This document shows, piece after piece, positions 8,137 to 13,792 of a DNA stretch of 42,665 nucleotides. A program made the translations under genes and the position numbers. The notes beneath the pieces are model-generated. The model was not told the DNA's origin. It searched no databases and saw only the letters and a program-made list of their open reading frames with translations. Source of the stretch: an uncultured Lachnospiraceae bacterium (GTDB lineage: Bacteria > Bacillota > Clostridia > Lachnospirales > Lachnospiraceae); contig CANQRR010000028.1 of assembly GCA_947626285.1 (NCBI GenBank), positions 1-42,665 on the forward strand. The letters are read 5' to 3'. Position 1 is the first letter of the stretch, and each line of letters starts with the position of its first letter.

Positions 8137-9063
8137 TTACAGAGTGTTCAGATACGCCTGAACAGAGGTAATCGCGTTGGCCCCGTCGGAAACTGCTGTG
8201 ACAATTTGCCGTAACTGCTTGGTTCTTACGTCGCCCGCCGCAAATATGCCCGGTAGCTCTGTCTTTCCATCCTCAGATGCAACGATGTATCCGTTTTCAT
8301 CAAGCTGTAATAATTTTGTAACGATTCCGGTATTTGGAACCGTCCCGACCGCGATAAACAGCCCGTCCACGTCGAGCATCCGCTCCTCCCCGGTCTGCTT
8401 GTTCTTAAGCTTCAGGCACTCCAGATGGTCGTCGCCCTCGATGCCCGCCACCTCAGTGTTCCAGACGAACTCCACATTTTCGCATTTCTTTAACTGCTCC
8501 TGCAGGACCGCCGCCGCGCGCAGCTCGTCCCTCCTGTGGATCAGGTAGACCTTCGCGCTGCCCCGCGCGAGAAACAGCGCGTCCTCCGCCGCGACGTCCC
8601 CGCCTCCGACCACCGCGACCGTTCGCCCCTTGAAGAACGCTCCGTCGCAGGTCGCGCAGTAGGAAACACCCATACCGGTCAGACGTTTCTCCCCCGGCAG
8701 CCCGAGCATCCGATGCCTCGCCCCCATCGCAAGCACCAGTGTACGGGCGCGGTGCTCCTCGCCATCGGTGTAGAGCACCTTGATCCGTCCTTCGTCCTCC
8801 AGGCCGACATGTCTTACTTCTATATTAAGGAAGCTTGCTCCCAGCTTCTCCGCGTGCTCCCGGAACTTCATCCCGAGCTCAAACCCGCCGATCTCCGGCA
8901 GTCCCGGATAGTTGTCCACCTCATATGTGTTCACGACCTGCCCGCCGCTCATGTACTCCTTCTCGAGCACCAGCGTGGACAATCTCGCCCTCTGCGCATA
9001 GATCGCCGCGGCGAGTCCCGCAGGCCCGGAACCGACAATAATCACATCATAGACCATATTCAC
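8137..9063 (-). CDS. trxB: Thioredoxin-disulfide reductase
   Basis: 308 residues, the usual length. Reduces thioredoxin (or a related redoxin) using NAD(P)H through FAD and a redox-active disulfide. The FAD-binding GSGPAG is at residue 12, the active-site CATC is in SYCATCDGAF (about 135), the pyridine-nucleotide loop GGGDVAAEDA follows (about 155), and the C-terminal FAD motif is FAAGDVRTKQLRQ (about 275). No C-terminal thioredoxin fusion. Cytoplasmic. It diverges from the perR operon, and both belong to the anaerobic oxidative-stress response, so their shared 200-bp intergenic region may be co-regulated. Confidence 0.95.
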   Translation of the reverse strand: MNMVYDVIIVGSGPAGLAAAIYAQRARLSTLVLEKEYMSGGQVVNTYEVDNYPGLPEIGGFELGMKFREHAEKLGASFLNIEVRHVGLEDEGRIKVLYTDGEEHRARTLVLAMGARHRMLGLPGEKRLTGMGVSYCATCDGAFFKGRTVAVVGGGDVAAEDALFLARGSAKVYLIHRRDELRAAAVLQEQLKKCENVEFVWNTEVAGIEGDDHLECLKLKNKQTGEERMLDVDGLFIAVGTVPNTGIVTKLLQLDENGYIVASEDGKTELPGIFAAGDVRTKQLRQIVTAVSDGANAITSVQAYLNTL

Positions 9064-9153
9064 CCTCCTTGTTTTATTTCGAAATTCGGGCGGCTGTTCG
9101 TTGATTTTTTTCGCCCGTCTTTATCCGTTGTAAACCCTTCATAAGATGATTTC

Positions 9154-9182
9154 AGTATACCAAAAAAAGATTCTTTTGAAAA
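9154..9182 (-). promoter_or_regulatory. Candidate promoter of trxB
   Basis: TTTTCA (9177-9182), 17-bp spacer, TATACT (9154-9159) on the minus strand. The -10 is good and the -35 weak, as for an activated promoter. It lies back to back with the perR promoter, the two -35 boxes being 3 bp apart. Confidence 0.5.
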
Positions 9183-9185
9183 GGT

Positions 9186-9214
9186 TTGACAAGCCAACTT
9201 TTGTCTGCTATATT
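9186..9214 (+). promoter_or_regulatory. Sigma-A promoter of the perR-rubrerythrin operon
   Basis: TTGACA (9186-9191), 17-bp spacer, TATATT (9209-9214). The AT-rich stretch directly after it (9211-9236) is where a Per box would be expected under autoregulation, but I see no clear 7-1-7 match there. Confidence 0.8.
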
Positions 9215-9261
9215 TTTATATAAATAAGAACTATTACTGATTTCGACAAAAGGAGACTGAC

Positions 9262-9663
9262 ATGCCTGCACGTAAATACAGCAGACAACGCGAGGCCGTC
9301 AAACACTTTCTGATGACCCGCAGAGACCATCCCACCGCGGACACCGTTTACTCTTGTCTGCGTGAGGATTTCCCGAACATCAGTCTTGGCACCGTATACC
9401 GCAATCTCTCTCTCCTTGCGGAGCTCGGAGAGATTCACCGAATCTCGACCGGCAGCGGCGCGGAGCACTTCGACGGGAACCTGGAGCCTCATCAGCATTT
9501 CATCTGCTCCCGCTGTCACACGATCTATGACATCCGGGTCGACCAGGTGGATACACTGATGGACGCCGCGCAGAAGGCCTCCCCCGGCAGCATCGAATCC
9601 TGCCATCTGAATTTTTACGGGCTTTGCGATCAGTGCGCTTCAAAAGGTTTTAATGAAAATTAA
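9262..9663 (+). CDS. perR: Fur-family peroxide-stress repressor (PerR-like)
   Basis: 133 residues. The N-terminal winged helix carries the typical 'ISLGTVYRNLSLLAELGEI' type region (about 45-65). The dimerisation domain has the regulatory metal ligands in HFDGNLEPHQHF (about 73-84) and two structural zinc motifs, CSRC (about 86-89) and CDQC (about 126-129). Fur, Zur and PerR share this layout. PerR is preferred because the two genes downstream encode peroxide- and oxygen-detoxifying iron proteins and trxB lies upstream. PerR senses H2O2 by metal-catalysed His oxidation and derepresses its targets. Start has AAAGGAG 6 nt upstream. The next gene begins only 32 bp after the stop, so they form an operon. 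Confidence 0.88.
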   Translation: MPARKYSRQREAVKHFLMTRRDHPTADTVYSCLREDFPNISLGTVYRNLSLLAELGEIHRISTGSGAEHFDGNLEPHQHFICSRCHTIYDIRVDQVDTLMDAAQKASPGSIESCHLNFYGLCDQCASKGFNEN

Positions 9664-9695
9664 AATAAATATTATTAAGAAAAGGAGATTTGATT

Positions 9696-10238
9696 ATGGC
9701 AAAGTATGTATGTAAGGTATGTGGCTACGTTCACGAGGGAGACTCCGCACCGGAGCAGTGCCCGATCTGCAAGGCGCCGGCGGAAAAGTTCGAGCTGATG
9801 CAGGAAGGCATCACCTGGGCCTGCGAGCACGAGGTTGGCATCACTGAGGGCGTGAGCGATGAGATCATCTCGGGCCTGAGAGCGAACTTCGAGGGTGAGT
9901 GCACAGAAGTCGGCATGTATCTGGCTATGGCGAGAGTTGCGCACAGAGAGGGCTATCCGGAGATCGGCCTGTACTGGGAGAAGGCTGCTTACGAGGAAGC
10001 TGAGCATGCTGCAAAGTTTGCTGAGATCCTCGGCGAAGTCGTTACGCCGAGCACCAAGAAGAACCTCGAGATGCGCGTGGCCGCTGAGAACGGCGCTACC
10101 GCGGGCAAGCTTGAGCTGGCGAAGATGGCGAAGGCTGCGAACCTCGACGCGATCCACGACACCGTCCACGAGATGGCAAAGGATGAGGCGAGACATGGCA
10201 AGGCATTCAAGGGCCTGCTCGACCGCTACTTCGGTTAA
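9696..10238 (+). CDS. Reverse rubrerythrin (NADH peroxidase type)
   Basis: 180 residues with the domain order reversed relative to classical rubrerythrin. The rubredoxin-like Fe(Cys)4 domain comes first (CKVCGY and CPICKAP, residues about 6-30). The diiron four-helix domain follows, with [21 protein letters not shown] and [10 protein letters not shown] giving the Glu/His ligands. In Clostridium acetobutylicum such proteins are PerR-regulated terminal components reducing H2O2 and O2 with electrons from NADH via rubredoxin. The ATG at 9696 was chosen over an upstream TTG because AAAGGAG is then 8 nt away. Strong codon bias (Lys AAG, Glu GAG) suggests high expression. Confidence 0.93.
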   Translation: MAKYVCKVCGYVHEGDSAPEQCPICKAPAEKFELMQEGITWACEHEVGITEGVSDEIISGLRANFEGECTEVGMYLAMARVAHREGYPEIGLYWEKAAYEEAEHAAKFAEILGEVVTPSTKKNLEMRVAAENGATAGKLELAKMAKAANLDAIHDTVHEMAKDEARHGKAFKGLLDRYFG

Positions 10239-10266
10239 TTTCGCTCAACAATTAAGACAGTATCAC

Positions 10267-10288
10267 GCCCGGGGTTCATTCCCCGGGC
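10267..10288 (+). other. Intercistronic hairpin in the rubrerythrin operon
   Basis: Perfect 8-bp GC stem (GCCCGGGG / CCCCGGGC, 6-nt loop) between the rubrerythrin and the small iron-protein genes. There is no T-run directly after it, so it is more likely an mRNA-stabilising or partial attenuation hairpin than a full terminator. It could keep the upstream cistron more abundant. Confidence 0.6.
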
Positions 10289-10321
10289 CGCATAATCTTT
10301 TCTAACAGGGAGGACATCACT

Positions 10322-10651
10322 ATGAAAATCAGATTAGACAAGGCGATCGCTGAATTTATTCCGGAGAATCCGGCTGAGACGGCTGAACTGCAGGCCCTCT
10401 GGGTGAGAATGGGCAACTGCGTCGGCGGCAACAAGAGCCTGGAGCCGATCGGCATCTACGTTCCGTCGGAGAAGAACATCGCACAGTTCCACATCAACGG
10501 ACTGACCCCGGAGGAGGAGAAGGCTGTTCCGGAGTTCATCGCTCCGTACGACACCGACGTGTACTGCTCGACCTGCAACAAGACCGTGCATGTCAAGAAG
10601 GGTGAGCAGATCCCGATCTGCTGCGGCAAACTGATGGAGATTCTGGACTAA
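10322..10651 (+). CDS. Desulforedoxin-like small iron protein
   Basis: 109 residues. The C-terminus carries CSTC followed 14 residues later by CC (about 81-100), the spacing of the desulforedoxin / desulfoferrodoxin N-terminal FeS4 centre. The N-terminal 75 residues ('MKIRLDKAIAEF', 'IGIYVPSEKNIAQFHI') show no recognised fold. The His-rich catalytic iron site of superoxide reductase is absent, so it should not be called a superoxide reductase. It probably passes electrons to the neighbouring rubrerythrin or acts as a redox partner (inference from operon position). RBS GGGAGG upstream. It is the last gene of the perR operon, followed by a strong terminator. Confidence 0.7.
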   Translation: MKIRLDKAIAEFIPENPAETAELQALWVRMGNCVGGNKSLEPIGIYVPSEKNIAQFHINGLTPEEEKAVPEFIAPYDTDVYCSTCNKTVHVKKGEQIPICCGKLMEILD

Positions 10652-10667
10652 CTCATTTTCGTCAGGC

Positions 10668-10714
10668 AGAGGCGCCCTGCCGGATCCCCGGCCAAGGCGC
10701 CTCTTTGTTGTTTG
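10668..10714 (+). terminator. Terminator of the perR operon
   Basis: AGAGGCGCC / GGCGCCTCT form a 9-bp stem (10668-10676 / 10696-10704) containing a smaller CCGG / CCGG pair, followed by TTTGTTGTTTG. Confidence 0.85.
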
Positions 10715-10772
10715 TATTTGATCCTGTCATCATGATCTTCGCTATATTTAAGGATTCCATCTCTCAGATCCA

Positions 10773-11999
10773 TTACAGCACATTGCACGGAATAAAACAG
10801 TTCTTTGCATCGATCGGAACGACTTCCTCACACATGCAGACAATACCTCCGCTGCCCTGCGCAAGTCCGGCTTTGCCGAGCAGTTCGTATTTTTTCACCT
10901 CACGGCGGTCAGGCGCCGCGGATTTCTCGATCTCAAGCGGGTGGATCACCCCGTTCTCCTCCACAAAGACATCGATCTCTTTTGCATTCGAATCCCGATA
11001 GTAGGACAGGTTCGCCCTGGCAGACGCATACGCGTAATTCTTCAGAAGTTCGGTCACCACATAATTTTCAAAATAATGGCCGCTGGCTGCCCCGTTCATC
11101 AGCGTATCCCTGGTAAGCCACATGGACAGATACGCGCATAACCCCGTGTCACAGAAATACAGTTTTGGCGCTTTCACAAGACGTTTTAGCGCATTGTTGG
11201 CGTAAGCCGGCAGCAGATATATGATCCCAAGGCCCCGCAGCAGACGGAGCCATTCCTTTGCGGTGGGCTGAGAGATCTCCGCCGCCTCCGCCAGTTTCTT
11301 ATAATTCACCTGCTCCGCGGTCAAGGCGGCGCAGGCGTTCAAAAATGTGCGAAAACGCATCGTGTCCGTAATCCCGCCTTCTTCGGATACATCCCGCATA
11401 AGATACGTCTCAATATAAGAATTATAGTACTCCTGCCTCTGTTCCGCGTCCGCCGACAGCACCGCCGGCATCCCGCCGCGCCAGATACGGTCATACACAT
11501 CATGGATATTATTTCTTTTCACAACAGCCTGCCTTGCCCGCAGACAGGGCAGTGAAAAATCAAGTTCATTCGGAAAAGAGACTTCTTCCGACTCACTTCC
11601 GGAAAGGCTGTAGAGCTCCAGGATCCCGATCCTTCCCGCCAAAGTTTCGCGGACATTCTCCATCATCTTATACTGCTGTGACCCGGTCAGCCAGAAAAGC
11701 CCTTTTTCATCACTCTCATCGCACAGAACTTTGATCTGTTCGAACAACTCCGGCGCTTTCTGTATTTCGTCAATGATGATCGGCGGCCGGTACGTTTGAA
11801 AAAACAATACCGGGTCAGACTTCGCCAGCATCCGGGCCATCGCATTGTCCATAGAAACATACCTGCGGTCCTGTCCCTCAGCCAGATGCTTTAGCATGGT
11901 CGTCTTCCCGACCTGCCTTGCACCCGTCACCAGAACTGCCTTAAAAAAGGAATTCATGTGTAAAAACTTGCGCTCCAACGCACGTTTGATATAGGTCAT
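10773..11999 (-). CDS. AAA ATPase with DUF4143 domain
   Basis: 408 residues. The N-terminal AAA_14-type ATPase has Walker A GARQVGKTT (about 26-34), Walker B-like IIIDEIQKAPE (about 74-84) and sensor WLTGSQQ (about 103). A middle helix-turn-helix-like segment ('KLAEAAEISQPTAKEWLRLL', about 235-255) and the C-terminal DUF4143 domain (PF13635) follow, with the nuclease-like motif ending 'KEIDVFVEENGVIHPLEIEKS' region. The latter resembles a degenerate PD-(D/E)XK core. These ATPases are abundant in Clostridia and Bacteroidia and often mobile; their role is not established. The upstream 42-bp palindrome overlapping the promoter suggests autoregulation. RBS AAAGGAG, 8 nt before ATG. Confidence 0.88.
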   Translation of the reverse strand: MTYIKRALERKFLHMNSFFKAVLVTGARQVGKTTMLKHLAEGQDRRYVSMDNAMARMLAKSDPVLFFQTYRPPIIIDEIQKAPELFEQIKVLCDESDEKGLFWLTGSQQYKMMENVRETLAGRIGILELYSLSGSESEEVSFPNELDFSLPCLRARQAVVKRNNIHDVYDRIWRGGMPAVLSADAEQRQEYYNSYIETYLMRDVSEEGGITDTMRFRTFLNACAALTAEQVNYKKLAEAAEISQPTAKEWLRLLRGLGIIYLLPAYANNALKRLVKAPKLYFCDTGLCAYLSMWLTRDTLMNGAASGHYFENYVVTELLKNYAYASARANLSYYRDSNAKEIDVFVEENGVIHPLEIEKSAAPDRREVKKYELLGKAGLAQGSGGIVCMCEEVVPIDAKNCFIPCNVL

Positions 12000-12010
12000 G
12001 TCGGCTCTCC

Positions 12011-12052
12011 TTTTTAGGATAAAATAAAGTCTACTTTATTTTATCCTAAAAA
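12011..12052. promoter_or_regulatory. 42-bp palindromic operator over the DUF4143 gene promoter
   Basis: Perfect inverted repeat with 20-bp arms (12011-12030 / 12033-12052) around a CT centre. The core is AGGATAAAATAAAGT. The -10 box of the ATPase gene lies inside one arm and transcription should start near the palindrome centre. This is the expected place for a repressor, possibly the ATPase's own HTH segment. Transcribed RNA could also fold into a hairpin, but the transcript would contain only part of it. Confidence 0.7.
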
Positions 12053-12066
12053 ATGTTTCACGTCAA
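12038..12066 (-). promoter_or_regulatory. Sigma-A promoter of the DUF4143 ATPase
   Basis: TTGACG (12061-12066), 17-bp spacer, TAAAAT (12038-12043). The -35 overlaps the stop codon of the GIY-YIG gene. Confidence 0.75.
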
Positions 12067-12305
12067 GGCGCCTCGATCAGTTTCTCCTTCTCCGCCCGCG
12101 TCAGCTGCTTGATCTCCCACTCGCGGCGCATGGCCTCTTCCTTTGTCCCGAATTCCTCATAGTAGGCCAGCTCCACCGGGAGCCTGCTCCTCGTGTATTT
12201 TCCGCCGCGCCCTTCCTGGTGCGTCCTGAGCCGCTTCTCCAGATCGTTCGTCCAACCCGTATAAAGCGAACCGTCCCCGCATCGCAGGATGTATGTGTAA
12301 TTCAT
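12063..12305 (-). CDS. GIY-YIG domain protein (UPF0213 type)
   Basis: 80 residues from the ATG at 12303-12305, which has GGGAGG 6-8 nt upstream. A frame extending further upstream lacks a ribosome site. The single GIY-YIG domain reads [19 protein letters not shown] (GIY = 'YIL', YIG = 'YTG'), then a conserved Arg (KRLRTH) and Glu (AMRREWEIK). These small stand-alone proteins (YhbQ/UPF0213) are predicted nucleases related to SLX1. Their cellular role is poorly known. Not associated with an intron or homing target here. Confidence 0.88.
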   Translation of the reverse strand: MNYTYILRCGDGSLYTGWTNDLEKRLRTHQEGRGGKYTRSRLPVELAYYEEFGTKEEAMRREWEIKQLTRAEKEKLIEAP

Positions 12306-12394
12306 GTTCCGCCTCCCGCTATGTATCACATTCTGCCGCGCTTGCCACGGAACATCGAAATCTGATCCCGAACCACCCGGCAAAGGCTACAGAG

Positions 12395-12576
12395 AAAAAT
12401 AAAATCAAGGAAAATAAAGCAAGCTTTACTTCCCTTGAATTCTATCCCAAATCGCCTTCTATGTAAAGGGATGGCGGACCATCCCCTATATTTGAAGCAA
12501 CCGGCACAATTAGTACCTCACCCAGATAATTGTAAAGCTCAAGTGAAACGCCGACTGCAGGTTTTACCCTGTGGGT
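12395..12576 (-). ncRNA. Candidate free-standing structured RNA, about 180 nt
   Basis: No convincing ORF, but a complete transcription unit. It has a sigma-A promoter and an apparent start near 12576, and ends at a strong terminator (arms 12423-12438 / 12405-12420). The terminator has 16 bp when read as minus-strand RNA, including two G-U pairs that become A-C mismatches on the plus strand, and is followed by TTTTATTTTT. Inside, GCAGTCGGC pairs with GCCGGTTGC (12550-12558 / 12497-12505, 9 bp with two G-U). Directly stacked on it is ACAATTA / TAATTGT (12527-12533 / 12506-12512). The 16-nt bulge (12534-12549) can pair with the 14-nt apical loop (12513-12526) through TCACTT / GGGTGA, a pseudoknot. 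Hairpins CAGG / CCTG at the 5' end and GGGATGG / CCATCCC (12468-12485) complete it. I could not assign it to a known family. Confidence 0.6.
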
Positions 12577-12580
12577 ATTT

Positions 12581-12609
12581 ATATTATATTATACTCCTCA
12601 TCGTTTCAA
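12581..12609 (-). promoter_or_regulatory. Promoter of the candidate RNA
   Basis: TTGAAA (12604-12609), 17-bp spacer, TAATAT (12581-12586), minus strand. The spacer itself contains a second TATAAT-like run. The remaining non-coding stretch to 12702 contains GACTGCAGG / CCTGCAGTC (12553-12561 / 12642-12650) and no clear terminator for the upstream SpoIIQ-like gene. Confidence 0.6.
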
Positions 12610-12702
12610 TCGTGCAGACTTTTTCCCGTCCGCATGAAAGCCTGCAGTCCGCGGCTACACCCGGGGATGCGCTGCCCTGCGTCATCCCATGTAGATCATT
12701 TT

Positions 12703-13593
12703 TTACTCCAGATACAGCACCGGATCGACCGCCGCATCGTTCTGCGTCATCCCGAAATAAAGGTTGCTGCCTTCCACGGTATAGTATTTCGTTGGTTCGC
12801 TGACATAGCCGATCAGCGCGCCCGCCTCAACGACGTCGCCCTCCGCGACCGCCAGCTCCTTGAGCTGTCCGTACGTGAGCTTATATCCGTTGCCGATGTT
12901 CAATACCAGCGTGATGCCGGTCTCATCCTCGACGCGGATCGTCTCCACGATGCCCTTCGCAGAGGCAAGCACCTGATTGCCCACCTCGCTGCCGATCACC
13001 AGCGCCGGACTGTACTTGTACTGATCCAGCGTCGGGAAATATACGCTGCCGTCCATGCTGTAATCAATCAGGATCGTGCCCGCCGTCGGCCAGAGAAGCG
13101 ACTGTTCTTCCGAAAAACTGATCCCCGCGTCGATCAACGCCTGTTCGGAGATCACATTGCCAGAGGTCGCCTCGGCGGTATCGCCTGTGTTATCCTGCGC
13201 TGTAGCTGCCTCTGTGTCTGCCGGGTCTTCTATCACACCGTCTGTCGCGGCTGCCTCATCTGCCGCACCGTCTGTGCCGGACACCTCACCTGTCCCGTCC
13301 GAATCATCGTCCATATCCTCGGAAACCGCGTTGCCGGAGGCCTGCGCCATATCCTCCTCATCGTCCTTCATGGTCGGAAACAGCTCATCCTCCATATCCC
13401 CGTTTGCCGCCTCTTCATCCAGATAGGCGACCTGTCCAAGCTCGCTTTCCATCTGCGTTCCATTGTCTTTCGTTCTGCGCACACTGTTCACCGCGGCGAT
13501 TCCGCCCAACACGAGAATGCCCGTGAGGCACAGACTGAGCGTCCAGATGCTGCTGCGTTTTGTGATGAAATTCTTAAATGCTCTCTTATTCAT
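12703..13593 (-). CDS. SpoIIQ-like membrane protein with degenerate M23/LytM domain
   Basis: 296 residues. An N-terminal membrane anchor (about 15-38, 'IWTLSLCLTGILVLGGIAAV') is followed by a long acidic, Ala/Asp/Thr-rich linker (45-150) and a C-terminal LytM domain starting 'LLWPTAGTILIDYSMD'. The zinc-binding positions of active M23 peptidases are lost: the HxGxD region reads ALVIGSEVGNQ, HxH reads YGQL and LYFGM. It should therefore be a structural, non-catalytic domain, as in B. subtilis SpoIIQ, which joins forespore and mother cell through SpoIIIAH. A sporulation role is likely but inferred. Start chosen at the ATG with GAGGTG 6 nt upstream; an in-frame extension of 12 codons is possible. 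Confidence 0.82.
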   Translation of the reverse strand: MNKRAFKNFITKRSSIWTLSLCLTGILVLGGIAAVNSVRRTKDNGTQMESELGQVAYLDEEAANGDMEDELFPTMKDDEEDMAQASGNAVSEDMDDDSDGTGEVSGTDGAADEAAATDGVIEDPADTEAATAQDNTGDTAEATSGNVISEQALIDAGISFSEEQSLLWPTAGTILIDYSMDGSVYFPTLDQYKYSPALVIGSEVGNQVLASAKGIVETIRVEDETGITLVLNIGNGYKLTYGQLKELAVAEGDVVEAGALIGYVSEPTKYYTVEGSNLYFGMTQNDAAVDPVLYLE

Positions 13594-13705
13594 ATCATTC
13601 ACCTCGTCCATTATGATTCCTCTTCCCACGCCTTCGCGTGTCCCTGTTACGGTTCAATGATAGGATTGCCAGAAAATCGCAGCTTATGCAAAAAAAATAA
13701 TAAAC

Positions 13706-13733
13706 TTGAAATTCCGGAAAGACATGGTATACT
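13706..13733 (+). promoter_or_regulatory. Sigma-A promoter of the ParB-like/BMP gene
   Basis: TTGAAA (13706-13711), 16-bp spacer, TATACT (13728-13733). Transcription should start within or at the first bases of the 23-nt leader repeat. Confidence 0.7.
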
Positions 13734-13734
13734 G

Positions 13735-13768
13735 TTCGCGAAAGCGATGAGCCGTGCAAATACGGCTT
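13735..13768 (+). repeat. 5'-leader repeat, copy 1
   Basis: The 23-mer at 13735-13757 (TTCGCGAAAGCGATG then AGCCGTGC) begins two bases after the -10 box. GAGCCGT (13749-13755) pairs with ACGGCTT (13762-13768) around a 6-nt loop. Copies 2 and 3 precede glgP and ileS, differing at only three positions. Confidence 0.7.
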
Positions 13769-13792
13769 CACTATATATAAGGAGGCTTCTGA

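Noticed and set aside
10322-10651. Superoxide reductase (neelaredoxin/desulfoferrodoxin) call
   Set aside because: Only the CxxC..CC iron site is present; the His-rich catalytic iron motif is missing.
12395-12576. 6S RNA, SRP RNA or a known riboswitch class
   Set aside because: The 5' and 3' ends do not form the long 6S helix, the SRP GGAAG/AGCA loop is missing, and no riboswitch core that I know fits.
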